NCBI GenBank assembly: GCA_016713035.1
Contig: JADJPW010000014.1
Span: 124,001 to 188,000 of the forward strand
Source: Verrucomicrobiaceae bacterium
GTDB lineage: Bacteria; Verrucomicrobiota; Verrucomicrobiia; Verrucomicrobiales; Verrucomicrobiaceae
DNA length: 64,000 nt
Reading direction: 5' to 3'
Shown piece by piece: positions 47,504 to 56,023 of this stretch. Position 1 is the stretch's first letter; each line of letters begins with the position of its first letter. The notes beneath the pieces are model-generated. The model was not told the origin of the DNA. It saw only the letters and a program-made list of their open reading frames with translations, and did no database searches. The position numbers and the translations under genes are program-made.

Positions 47504-48561
47504 TCCTGAGCTTTCTTTGCCTCACCGCCCCCTCCCTCTCCCCAGCGCAGACCGCAGTTCCCCAGGCCCGGATCGACCAAGGAACGCTTTCGATCCCTTC
47601 ACACACAACCGACCCCAAGTTCGTCCAAGTGTATGCCGAGGGCTCCAATCAGCCGTTATTCGGCTCCTTCACCTCAGAGCACGGCATTCTGCACTTCAAG
47701 CCCAGCATTCCCTTCGCTCTCGGAGCTACTTACCGCGTGGAGATCCGCCATCCGGGCCATTTTTCCGACCTCCATGTCACGCTGGAGAAAAACAAGCCGC
47801 AGCGGCCCCAGGTCCGGCTCAGCCCAGCCACGCGTGAAGTGCCCGCGAACACGCTGAAGCTCTACCTCGACTTCACACAGCCGATGGAGCAGGGCGTATT
47901 CCTGAACTACATCACACTCCGCCAACAAAACGGCCAAGAAGTCGCCGGGGCCTTCCGCGAGACGGAACTCTGGACACCAGATGGCCAGCGACTCACGCTC
48001 ATGCTGCATCCTGGGCGACAAAAAACCGGTGTGAACCTAAATCTCGACGAAGGCCCCGTCTTGATCGCAGGGAGTAGCTACACGCTCGCCGTGGATGCTC
48101 GCTGGCGCAGCACCTCCGGCATGCCGCTGGGCCAGGAGGCTACTTTTTCTCTCCAAGCCACCGCAGCAGACCATGCGCAGCCCGACCCCGCGAAATGGCA
48201 GATCCGCGTGCCCGCAGCGAAGACTCGTTCGCCACTCCAAATCACCACAGACGAGCTTTTTGAGCCCGAAATCCTCTGCCGGGCCCTCCAGATCCCGAAA
48301 ATGCCGGGAGCAGCACACATCGAGCTCCTGCCAAAAAACCGCGTTTTGTGGTCCTGGACGCCGGAAAAGCCCTGGCAACCCGGTGAATATGCCATCCGCA
48401 TCGACCCCGCCTTGGAGGATCTCGCAGGCAACAGCATCACCAAGCCGATGGAGGTCGATCTCACCGCCACAGCCCCCCCAGGCCACCACCAGCCAGCTCA
48501 CCTTCCGCATTCCAGAGGAGGAGTAGCTCCGCCCCGATTGGTTTTGACCACTGTTTCTTAG
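47371..48561 (+). CDS. Exported protein with Ig-like (copper-resistance-like) modules, C terminus frameshifted
   Basis: The ATG at 47371 lies inside an inverted repeat and adds 36 poorly conserved residues before a signal peptide (FSVFSLLSFLCLTAPSLSPA). A TTG at 47479 is therefore a possible true start. The body is beta-rich (LKLYLDFTQPMEQGVFLNYI, RLTLMLHPGRQKTGVNLNLD, EYAIRIDPALEDLAGN), an Ig-like layout. Near the end, after a run of seven C (48473-48479), the frame changes. With six C the protein would end TSQLTFRIPEEE at 48526, which looks genuine; the listed tail (PGHHQPAHLPHSRGG) is an artefact of the shifted frame. Function unknown. Confidence 0.6.
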   Translation: MSREKRDRQPKAARRAQRSGVKTKNCKLAGGASANALRQFSVFSLLSFLCLTAPSLSPAQTAVPQARIDQGTLSIPSHTTDPKFVQVYAEGSNQPLFGSFTSEHGILHFKPSIPFALGATYRVEIRHPGHFSDLHVTLEKNKPQRPQVRLSPATREVPANTLKLYLDFTQPMEQGVFLNYITLRQQNGQEVAGAFRETELWTPDGQRLTLMLHPGRQKTGVNLNLDEGPVLIAGSSYTLAVDARWRSTSGMPLGQEATFSLQATAADHAQPDPAKWQIRVPAAKTRSPLQITTDELFEPEILCRALQIPKMPGAAHIELLPKNRVLWSWTPEKPWQPGEYAIRIDPALEDLAGNSITKPMEVDLTATAPPGHHQPAHLPHSRGGVAPPRLVLTTVS

Positions 48562-48613
48562 CGAAAGCTCCCTTGTGTTCGCAGCGTACTTTCCACCGCA
48601 ATTTACCCCCACC

Positions 48614-51600
48614 ATGCGCCAATCCATCCCCCTCTCGCTGACCTGCGCGGCACTCGCTGCTGCGTCTCTCCATGCCCAGGACGCAGCCGAAAAAATCACC
48701 TACCAGGATCAGATCCGCCCACTCCTGGAAAACAAATGCTTCTCCTGCCACAATCCCGATAAGAAAAAAGGCGACCTCGATCTCACCAGTTTCGCCGCAC
48801 TCATGACCGGCGGTGGTGGTGGTGCAGTCGTCGATCCCGGCAACGTCGATGGCAGCCGCCTCTGGACCACCTGCGCCAAGAAAGAAGAGCCCTTCATGCC
48901 GCCCGAGGGAGCGCCGCTCTCCACCAAGGATCTCGACCTCCTCGCCGCCTGGGTCAAAGGCGGCCTCCTCGAAACCAAATCCTCCATCGCCAAAAAATCC
49001 GCCAAACCCAAGGTCGATATGGCCGTGGCCGTCACCAGCGGAAAACCCACCGGCCCCATCGCACGGCCAGAGCACGTCCTGCTGGAGCCCGTCGTCGTCA
49101 CACCACGCACCACCGCCATCACCGCAATGGCCCACAGCCCGTGGACGAACCTCGCCGCTATCGCCGCCCCGAAGCAGATCCTCCTTTACGACACCGACAC
49201 TCGCCAACTCGTCGGCATCTTCCCCTACACCGAAGGCTACGCACGCAGCCTCCAGTTCAGTCAAAACGGCTCCCTCCTCGTCGCAGGTGGCGGTCGTGCC
49301 GGCAAGAACGGCCACGCCATAGTCTGGGATGTGAAAACCGGCAAACGCATCGTCGAAGTCGGCAAAGAGTTCGATCAGGCCCAAGCTGCCGACATCTCCC
49401 CCGACCACAAAATGGTCGCCATCGGCTGCACATCAAAAAAGGTAAAATGCTACGACACTGCCACCGGCGATGAATTGTACACCATCAGCAAACACACCGA
49501 GTGGCTCCTGGGCACGAAATTCAGCCCCGATGGCGTCCTCCTCGCCACCAGCGACCGCAACGGCAACGTCATGGTTTGGGAAGCGGAGAATGGCGGTGAA
49601 TTCTACATCCTCGGTCAGCATAAAGCCGCCTGCGGAGCACTCGCCTGGCGTGCAGACTCCAATCTTCTCGCCTCCGGCGGCATGGACGGCAGCGTCATGA
49701 TTTGGGAAATGAACGAAGGCAAAAAAGTCAAAGATTGGGCCGCACACACTGGCGGCGTACAGTCCGTCGCATTCACCCCAGATGGCAAAGTCGTCTCCAG
49801 TGGCAACGACGGCCTCATCCGCGTGTGGGACATCAATGGCACCAAACTCGCCGAAGCCGCCTCCCAGGGCGACATCGTCACCAAAGTCATCGCCAGCGCA
49901 GACAACAAAACCGCCATCTCCGCTAATTGGCGTGGCGAGATCATCCAGTGGAACCTCACCGCAGGCGCAGCACTCTCAGAGCTCGGTCGCTACATCAGCA
50001 ATCCCTCCCCCATCGCCCAGCGCATCGTCCAAGCAGAGCAACGCATGGCCGAGCTCACCACCAAGATCCCTTCCCTGACGGAAGCCATCAAAAAGGCCGA
50101 AACAGATGCCAAAGCACGCGATGAAGCCCTCGCCAAGCTCCGCGCCGAAGTCGCAGAAAACGACCGCCGCTCCAAAGCCTACCCCGGAGAGATCGCCAAC
50201 GAAGAAAAAGCCCTCGCAGCACTCAAAGCCACCCTCGACAAAGCCATCGCGGACCACAAAGCACGCGTCGCAGCCATCAAAGCCCACGCAGAACGTGCCA
50301 CCAAGCTCGCTGCTCTCGAAAAAGAACTCGCCCCCATCGCCGCAGAGGCCGCCAAGCTCCCCGCAGCAGATAAAGCCGTAGCAGATGCCACCGCCGCACT
50401 CGCCCCTGCCCCAGCAGACGCCGCACTCCAGGCCAAACTCGCCGCAGCAAAAGCCGCCCAGCAAAAAATAGCCCCCATCAAAGCCAAAGCGGATCAACTC
50501 ACCGCCGCCGTCGCCAAAGCAAAGGCCGAGCTCGGTGCCGCACCCGCTCCCGTCGCTGATCTCGATAAAATCATCGCTGAAACCACCCCCAAGATCAAAA
50601 CCGCAGCCGAACAACTCGCCGCCAAAAAAGCCGAATTGCCAAAACTCCCCGCCCTCGTCAAAGCAGGTCCTGATCGCATCAAAAACGGCGAAAACAATGT
50701 CACAGCAGGCAAAACCGCCCTCGCCACAGCACAGTTCACCCTCAAGGCCACTCAAGACGAAATCGGCGTCCTGCAAAAAGTCCCCACCGCACTCAAGGCC
50801 GCTCAATTCAACACCGCCGTCCTCGCTGAAAAAGAAGCACTCACAAAACTCGAGACCGACTTCAACGACTTCACCGAAGCCAAAAAAGACGCCGAAGCCG
50901 CCAAAGTCGCCGCAGCTCAACGCATCACCGATTCCAAGAAAGCCATCGCAGATGCCGCCGCCGCTCAGCCCGCCCTCGACGCAGCATTGAAGAAAGTGCA
51001 GGACATCGCCACCGCAGCAGAAACCACCATCAAGCCCATCCGTGAGGCAGATGCCGCCGCCAAGGCCAAAGTCGATGAACAAAAAACCATCATCGCCACC
51101 AAACAGGCCGAAATCGCCGCAGCCACCAAAACAAAAGACGAAGCCATCGCCGCCGCGAAAAAAGCAGCCGAAGACATCAGCAAAGTCATCGCCGAAAAAC
51201 GCAATGCGCTCGCACAAGTCTCCACCAAGCTCAATGCGCCTGAACAAGTTGTCACCGCCAAAAAAGCCGTCGTCGCCCAAAAAGAAGCCGCCGTCGCCGC
51301 CACCAAAAAAGCGGTCGCAGACCTCACTGCTGCCCTTCCGGCCAAAGAAAAGGCTGCTAAAGACGCCGAGCCGACTGTGCCGAAAATTTCTGCCGAAGTC
51401 GCCCCGGCTGAAAAAGCCCTCGCCGACGCCCAAGCGACCAAAGACGCCGCCAAGATCGCCGAAGCCCAAAAAGCACTCGACGCCAAAAAAGCCGCCAGTG
51501 CCGCCGCACAAAAAGTCCTCGCAGACGCCCGTGCCGCCGCAGCCAAAACAAAGGCCGACCTCGCCGCTGCCACCAACAACTCCAAAACAGCCGAACAGCA

Positions 51601-52099
51601 GCTCACCACCGCCAAAAATGAATTCGCCGCCGCAGAAAAAACTGCCGCTCCCACACGCGGACAGCGGGACGCCATTCAAAAAGAAGTCGATGCCCAGTCC
51701 AAAGCCCTCGCCGACAAACAAGCAGCCCCAGCCGCCGCTGAAAAAGACCTCGCCGCCAAAGTCGCCCCGCTGAACGCCGCCATCGCCGCTGCCAAAACCG
51801 CCCTCGCCCCGCTCGAAGCAGCCTACGCCGCCGCCCACGCCAAACTCGAAGCCGAACAAAAAACGCTCGATACCAAAAAAGCGGCCGCAGCCACCGCGCT
51901 CGCCGCCGCCGACTCGAATAAGGCCAAAAAATCCACTGCAGAGTCCACCATCGCCGGAGCCACCAAAGAAATCCCCGAAAAGGACAAAATCATCGCCGAG
52001 TGCACCGCCGAAATCACCAAAATCCAACCCCAGCTCGAACCAGCCAGGAAAAAGGTCAAAGACATGACCGATAAATATTTGGCCATGCTGCCCAAGTGA
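48614..52099 (+). CDS. Exported cytochrome c / WD40 / alanine-rich coiled-coil protein
   Basis: 1,161 residues from the ATG at 48614, which directly precedes a signal peptide (SIPLSLTCAALAAASLHA); an ATG 13 codons upstream is open but unlikely. Residues about 27-110 are a planctomycete-type cytochrome segment with CFSCH (C42, C45, H46) and a probable distal Met in EPFMPPEG. Residues about 140-460 are WD40 blades (TKFSPDGVLLATSDRNG, LAWRADSNLLASGGMDG, VAFTPDGKVVSSGNDG). Residues about 470-1160 are a very long Ala/Lys/Glu-rich region (AEKALADAQATKDAAKIAEA style), probably coiled coil. An electron-carrier and scaffold role is inference. The GC-rich coding creates long antisense open frames, which I ignore. 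Confidence 0.82.
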   Translation: MRQSIPLSLTCAALAAASLHAQDAAEKITYQDQIRPLLENKCFSCHNPDKKKGDLDLTSFAALMTGGGGGAVVDPGNVDGSRLWTTCAKKEEPFMPPEGAPLSTKDLDLLAAWVKGGLLETKSSIAKKSAKPKVDMAVAVTSGKPTGPIARPEHVLLEPVVVTPRTTAITAMAHSPWTNLAAIAAPKQILLYDTDTRQLVGIFPYTEGYARSLQFSQNGSLLVAGGGRAGKNGHAIVWDVKTGKRIVEVGKEFDQAQAADISPDHKMVAIGCTSKKVKCYDTATGDELYTISKHTEWLLGTKFSPDGVLLATSDRNGNVMVWEAENGGEFYILGQHKAACGALAWRADSNLLASGGMDGSVMIWEMNEGKKVKDWAAHTGGVQSVAFTPDGKVVSSGNDGLIRVWDINGTKLAEAASQGDIVTKVIASADNKTAISANWRGEIIQWNLTAGAALSELGRYISNPSPIAQRIVQAEQRMAELTTKIPSLTEAIKKAETDAKARDEALAKLRAEVAENDRRSKAYPGEIANEEKALAALKATLDKAIADHKARVAAIKAHAERATKLAALEKELAPIAAEAAKLPAADKAVADATAALAPAPADAALQAKLAAAKAAQQKIAPIKAKADQLTAAVAKAKAELGAAPAPVADLDKIIAETTPKIKTAAEQLAAKKAELPKLPALVKAGPDRIKNGENNVTAGKTALATAQFTLKATQDEIGVLQKVPTALKAAQFNTAVLAEKEALTKLETDFNDFTEAKKDAEAAKVAAAQRITDSKKAIADAAAAQPALDAALKKVQDIATAAETTIKPIREADAAAKAKVDEQKTIIATKQAEIAAATKTKDEAIAAAKKAAEDISKVIAEKRNALAQVSTKLNAPEQVVTAKKAVVAQKEAAVAATKKAVADLTAALPAKEKAAKDAEPTVPKISAEVAPAEKALADAQATKDAAKIAEAQKALDAKKAASAAAQKVLADARAAAAKTKADLAAATNNSKTAEQQLTTAKNEFAAAEKTAAPTRGQRDAIQKEVDAQSKALADKQAAPAAAEKDLAAKVAPLNAAIAAAKTALAPLEAAYAAAHAKLEAEQKTLDTKKAAAATALAAADSNKAKKSTAESTIAGATKEIPEKDKIIAECTAEITKIQPQLEPARKKVKDMTDKYLAMLPK

Positions 52100-52150
52100 G
52101 GCAGTTCAAAAAAACGCCTTCATCCATCGAGCAGTTTTATCGCAGAACTC

Positions 52151-53188
52151 TCAATCAGGAGTTCCGAACACTCCTACTCGCAAATCCCTTAGCGAGCACA
52201 GCTTCTCCGCGCCCTCGTCCATCGCAATCCCCCGCACCGCCCGTGCTCCATCCTTCCGCTTCGCCCCAAAGCGCTTCCGCTGGCTCTTGAAGATCGCGTT
52301 CACGAACTCTTTGCCGCCGATCACTGCTCCATCCGTAAAATATCTCACCCGGCACCTCAGCGCCTCCGCCACAGGTAGCCTCCCTCCTCGCTTCATCACC
52401 TCACGCCGAGATGTCTCGCTGATCGCCCCCTTCTTTGTCCCATCCGCATTTGTTTTCGAAGCCGTGCCCCAGGTAAACAAGAGCTTTCGGTAGTGCTGCA
52501 CATGGCCCTCCTCGGGTTTGCGTCCCTCCAATTGCCCTAGTGCCACCAGCTCGATGCTGCTCTTTGCCACTTTGATCCCGGCTTCCGCCTGCGCATAGCC
52601 GCCCCACCGGTAATCCTTTGGATCTGTCACCAACTTCGCCCGCACGGGGTTCAGGTCCACATACGCCGCCACCATCGCCAGCGCCGTCCCACCACCCTCC
52701 ACCAGAGTGCTGCGATAGCGCTCTTCCCACAGCGTGCCTTTGCGCTTCTCCTTCTTATTAAACCACTGCGTAAAGCGCTGCTTCAGCGACTTCATAAACG
52801 CCGAAATATCCCACATCCGCGCCATCAACCCATCGATGATCTTTTGCGCATCCGCCTGCGCTCCGATCTTGCGCAAATGCTCCACCTCCGCCCTCACCTG
52901 CCCCTCCGTCGCCTTCCCAAAAGACCTGCGCACAATCCCCAGCACCTCCTCCTCCGTCGGCAACACCTCCGGCCTGCGTGGCACCTCCACGAGCACATGG
53001 AAGTGATTCGAGAGCACACAAAACGTCACGACCCGCACCTGGCAGAGCGTTTCATACATGCGCATGAGACCAACGAACATCTCACGCTCCTGCTCCTTGA
53101 GCCGAAAGCCTCGATCGACCACGCGAGAGACGCAATGATAGTAAGCGAAGGGGAGATGCTTGGGAGCCTTAAGCCGAGCCTGGCGCAT
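52151..53188 (-). CDS. REP-associated tyrosine transposase (RAYT), intact copy
   Basis: 345 residues from the ATG at 53188 (MRQARLKAPKHLPFAYYHC), the same start as the broken copy at 18340. The Y1_Tnp fold shows the HUH pair H62/H64 in LSNHFHVLVEVP. The middle block (SLKQRFTQWFNKKEKRKGTL, then WEERYRSTLVEGG) is followed by AAYVDLNPVRAKLV and a C-terminal extension (GGKEFVNAIFKSQRKRFGAK) beyond the minimal domain. It would nick and mobilise REP palindromes as single strands. It is 73% or so similar by eye to the other copy. A palindromic motif sits 116 bases upstream. The place where relatives usually have a catalytic Tyr appears to be Phe in both copies; I am not certain of that alignment. 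Confidence 0.88.
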   Translation of the reverse strand: MRQARLKAPKHLPFAYYHCVSRVVDRGFRLKEQEREMFVGLMRMYETLCQVRVVTFCVLSNHFHVLVEVPRRPEVLPTEEEVLGIVRRSFGKATEGQVRAEVEHLRKIGAQADAQKIIDGLMARMWDISAFMKSLKQRFTQWFNKKEKRKGTLWEERYRSTLVEGGGTALAMVAAYVDLNPVRAKLVTDPKDYRWGGYAQAEAGIKVAKSSIELVALGQLEGRKPEEGHVQHYRKLLFTWGTASKTNADGTKKGAISETSRREVMKRGGRLPVAEALRCRVRYFTDGAVIGGKEFVNAIFKSQRKRFGAKRKDGARAVRGIAMDEGAEKLCSLRDLRVGVFGTPD

Positions 53189-53303
53189 GATAGGGAAGGG
53201 AGAAGGATGGAGGGAAGCGAGCGGGAAAGGATGACGAGAATTGGCGGCTCGGAGGAGTGGGCGAAGCTTGCAACGAATCGGCGTGGCGCAAGCGGTATAT
53301 GAT

Positions 53304-53319
53304 AAAGGGACAGACCTTT
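53304..53319. repeat. Palindromic motif upstream of RAYT copy B
   Basis: AAAGGGACAGACCTTT, matching the motif upstream of RAYT copy A except for one base and one extra G. It lies in the 186-base spacer between the transposase and the altronate dehydratase gene. Confidence 0.5.
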
Positions 53320-53374
53320 TGTACTTCCACGAACACATGCTCCCGAACACTTGATGCCGTGCTCTACATGGCTT

Positions 53375-55024
53375 TCAGAGTGAGACTCCGCGTTTCCAGG
53401 GGAGGAAGTCGTCTTGGCCGAGGGCGACGGCTTTGGGGGTGTAGCTACCACTGGCGGTGGCTAGGACGAGCTCCAGGATTTCTTCGCCACTCTGCGGGAC
53501 TGTTTTGGCGCCCGTGATGATGGGACCGCAGTCGTAGTCGATGATGTCGGGCATTCGTTCAGCGAGCGTGGTATTGGTGCTGAGTTTTAAGGTGGGGCAA
53601 ATCGGGTTGCCGGTGGGCGTGCCTAGTCCGGTTGTGAAGAGGATCATCGTACAGCCTGCTCCAGCTAGCGCAGTTGTGCTTTCGACATCGTTGCCTGGGG
53701 TGCAGCAAAGGGTGAGCCCTCCATGTTGGCGGATGGGCTCGGCGTAGTCGCAAACATCGACAATGGGTGCGCTGCCGCCTTTTTTGGCGGCTCCAGCTGA
53801 TTTGATGGCATCCGTAATGAGTCCGTCACGAATGTTGCCAGGACTTGGATTGGCATCGAATCCACTGCCGCATGCTCGAGCAGCGTTTTCATATGCACGC
53901 ATGAGGGTGACGAATTTATCGGCGATCTCGGGGGTGATGCAGCGGTCGCAGAGGCTTTGCTCGACGCCGCAGAGCTCGGGGAATTCGCTCAAGACAGGTG
54001 CACCTCCTAATGCGGCGAGCAAATCTGCTGTGTGACCGATGGCTGGATTGGCACTGATGCCGCTGAAGCCATCACTGCCGCCGCACTCGACGGCCATGAT
54101 GAGATCGCTCAACGGGGCGGGGCTGCGTGTTTGCTCGTTGGCGGTGGTGAGGGCGAGAAATGTGTCGCGGATGGCACGCTGCATCATGTCGCGTTCGGAT
54201 TGGCTTTTTTGCTGTTCGTAGATGAGCAGTGGTTTTTCGAGTCTGGGGTAGAGTGCGGCCATTTCCTGCTCGAGGAGGCTGATCTGTGCATGTTGGCAGC
54301 CTAAGCTGAGGATAGTGGCTCCTGCGACATTCGGGTTATGGATGTAGCCAGCGAGTAGGCGGCATAGCGCTTGTGCATCCTGCCGTGTGCCTCCACAGCC
54401 GAGTCCGTGTTCGAGGAATTTGACACCATCGACGTTGGGAAAGTGGCGCGTAGCTTTCTCTTCATGCTCACTCTCCATTTGAGCGGCGATTATTTCGTCT
54501 GCGGATGCTCCTCGACGATGTAGGTCGATGATTTTCCGTGCAAAGCGTTCATACGGCGAGGTTTTGCCGTAGCCGAGCTCCCTCACGAGTGCTTCCCGCA
54601 TGAAGCCTAGATTGCGATTTTCGCAAAAGACGAGGGGGATGACGATCCAGTAGTTCGCCGTGCCAGCTGGGCCATGGGGCCGCTGATAGCCTTGGAAGGT
54701 GCGGCCCGTCCAGCGTGTGATGTCTGGTGGTGTCCAGGTGTAGGCGCTTTGTTTCCCGGTAAAGGTAGCGCTGGAGTGCTTCAGGTTGCTCGTGTGGAGC
54801 AGGCTACCACGAGCAATAGGCTGGGTGGCAATACCGACGAGTACACCGTACATGATGACTCGTTCGCCAGCGGCGAGATCACGTGCTGCGAATTTTTGCT
54901 TGGCGGGGATTTTTTCGTGCAGGGTCCAGGTCTCTGTACCGAGTGTGAAGGTGGAGCCAGGAGGGAGATCGCGGAGGGCGACGATGGCGTCGTCGGCAGG
55001 ATGGATGCGGAGGGCGGGTATCAT
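53375..55024 (-). CDS. uxaA: UxaA-family altronate dehydratase
   Basis: 549 residues from the ATG at 55024; a start 13 codons upstream is less likely. The N-terminal SAF-like domain (about 1-100: LRIHPADDAIVALRDLPPGS) is followed by the altronate/galactarate dehydratase core, with GYQRPHGPAGTANYWIV, GCQHAQISLLEQ, MAVECGGSDGFSG, and IDYDCGPIITGAKT. The conserved Cys residues (ECGGSDG, LGLGCGG-type and CGP) probably bind iron. The enzyme converts altronate to 2-keto-3-deoxygluconate in galacturonate breakdown. Other uxa/uxu genes are not in the window. It is divergent from tyrA across 91 bases. Confidence 0.85.
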   Translation of the reverse strand: MIPALRIHPADDAIVALRDLPPGSTFTLGTETWTLHEKIPAKQKFAARDLAAGERVIMYGVLVGIATQPIARGSLLHTSNLKHSSATFTGKQSAYTWTPPDITRWTGRTFQGYQRPHGPAGTANYWIVIPLVFCENRNLGFMREALVRELGYGKTSPYERFARKIIDLHRRGASADEIIAAQMESEHEEKATRHFPNVDGVKFLEHGLGCGGTRQDAQALCRLLAGYIHNPNVAGATILSLGCQHAQISLLEQEMAALYPRLEKPLLIYEQQKSQSERDMMQRAIRDTFLALTTANEQTRSPAPLSDLIMAVECGGSDGFSGISANPAIGHTADLLAALGGAPVLSEFPELCGVEQSLCDRCITPEIADKFVTLMRAYENAARACGSGFDANPSPGNIRDGLITDAIKSAGAAKKGGSAPIVDVCDYAEPIRQHGGLTLCCTPGNDVESTTALAGAGCTMILFTTGLGTPTGNPICPTLKLSTNTTLAERMPDIIDYDCGPIITGAKTVPQSGEEILELVLATASGSYTPKAVALGQDDFLPWKRGVSL

Positions 55025-55115
55025 GTCCGTTTTCTTTAAAGCGGTGGTCAGTGGGCAGGGCAACGATGAAAACTGCTTTCACCCGCACTGGGCCGGTGTA
55101 AGCAAAATTGACGCT

Positions 55116-55988
55116 ATGTCTTTCCAAGAATCATCCATTGCTATCCTCTCCCCTGGTTTGCTGGGCGGCTCGCTCATACTGGCGATTCGGAAAAAATACC
55201 CGCTGGCGACGATTCGTGTCTGGGCACGACGTGCAGAGGCGCTGGATGAGGTGAAGGCGCGGGTGCCCTCTGCTATTTGCTGCACGACGATCGCAGAGGC
55301 GGTGGCGGATGCGAGCCTGGCGGTGCTGTGCATGCCGGTCGAGCACATGCTGGCTGCGGCGGAGCAGATCGGCGCAGCGCGTGTGCGGCCTGAACTCATC
55401 GTGACGGATGTGGGTAGTGTGAAGGGGGCTGTGGTCAGTGCGCTAGAGCCTGTCTTGGCACAAAAAGGCATCACCTTCCTCGGTAGCCATCCGATGGCCG
55501 GATCGCATGCGACGGGCATGGCCCACGCACGAGCGGATTTGTTTCAAAATGCCGCGTGCTTGATCACGCCGACCGAGAGGACTCCGGCTGAGGCGCTAGA
55601 GCGTCTGAAGAGCTTCTGGTCCACATTAGGCTGCCACCTCTTGATCAAATCGCCCACCGAGCATGATCGCTGCGTGGCACGGGTCTCACATTTGCCCCAT
55701 GTGATGGCTGCTTTGACCACTTTGGCCGCTTTGCGGGCAGATCCCAGTCATGTCGCTGCTGCGGCTGGTGGCATGCGTGACACGACACGCGTAGCAGCCG
55801 GCGATCCAGGGCTGTGGACAGGTATTTTGAGTCAAAACCGTGCAGAGGTGCTAGCGGCGCTCCAGGATGCGGCCCTGCATTTGCAGGCTTTGACTCAAAT
55901 TTTATCGCAGCATCATGACACGGAGCTGCATGACCTTTTGAGTGAGGCCAAGTCGCTGCGTGATCTCATCACGCCGCATGGCGGATGA
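55116..55988 (+). CDS. tyrA: Prephenate dehydrogenase
   Basis: 290 residues from the ATG at 55116, chosen because the Rossmann motif follows at once (IAILSPGLLGGSL; the usual G-x-G first Gly is Ser here). The family phrase SHPMAGSHATGMAHA and the helical C-terminal half (RVSHLPHVMAALTTL) fit TyrA. It oxidatively decarboxylates prephenate to 4-hydroxyphenylpyruvate with NAD in tyrosine synthesis, in the cytoplasm. There is no ACT or chorismate mutase part. It is convergent with leuA (35 bases apart). Confidence 0.9.
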   Translation: MSFQESSIAILSPGLLGGSLILAIRKKYPLATIRVWARRAEALDEVKARVPSAICCTTIAEAVADASLAVLCMPVEHMLAAAEQIGAARVRPELIVTDVGSVKGAVVSALEPVLAQKGITFLGSHPMAGSHATGMAHARADLFQNAACLITPTERTPAEALERLKSFWSTLGCHLLIKSPTEHDRCVARVSHLPHVMAALTTLAALRADPSHVAAAAGGMRDTTRVAAGDPGLWTGILSQNRAEVLAALQDAALHLQALTQILSQHHDTELHDLLSEAKSLRDLITPHGG

Positions 55989-56023
55989 TCTTTTGCTTCT
56001 CGTCCAACAATCCATCATGGAGC

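Noticed and set aside
49976..52027. 683-codon open frame opposite the coiled-coil gene
   Set aside because: It is a mirror of the Ala/Lys-rich codon use (Gly/Cys/Phe-rich nonsense translation) with no signal or motif.
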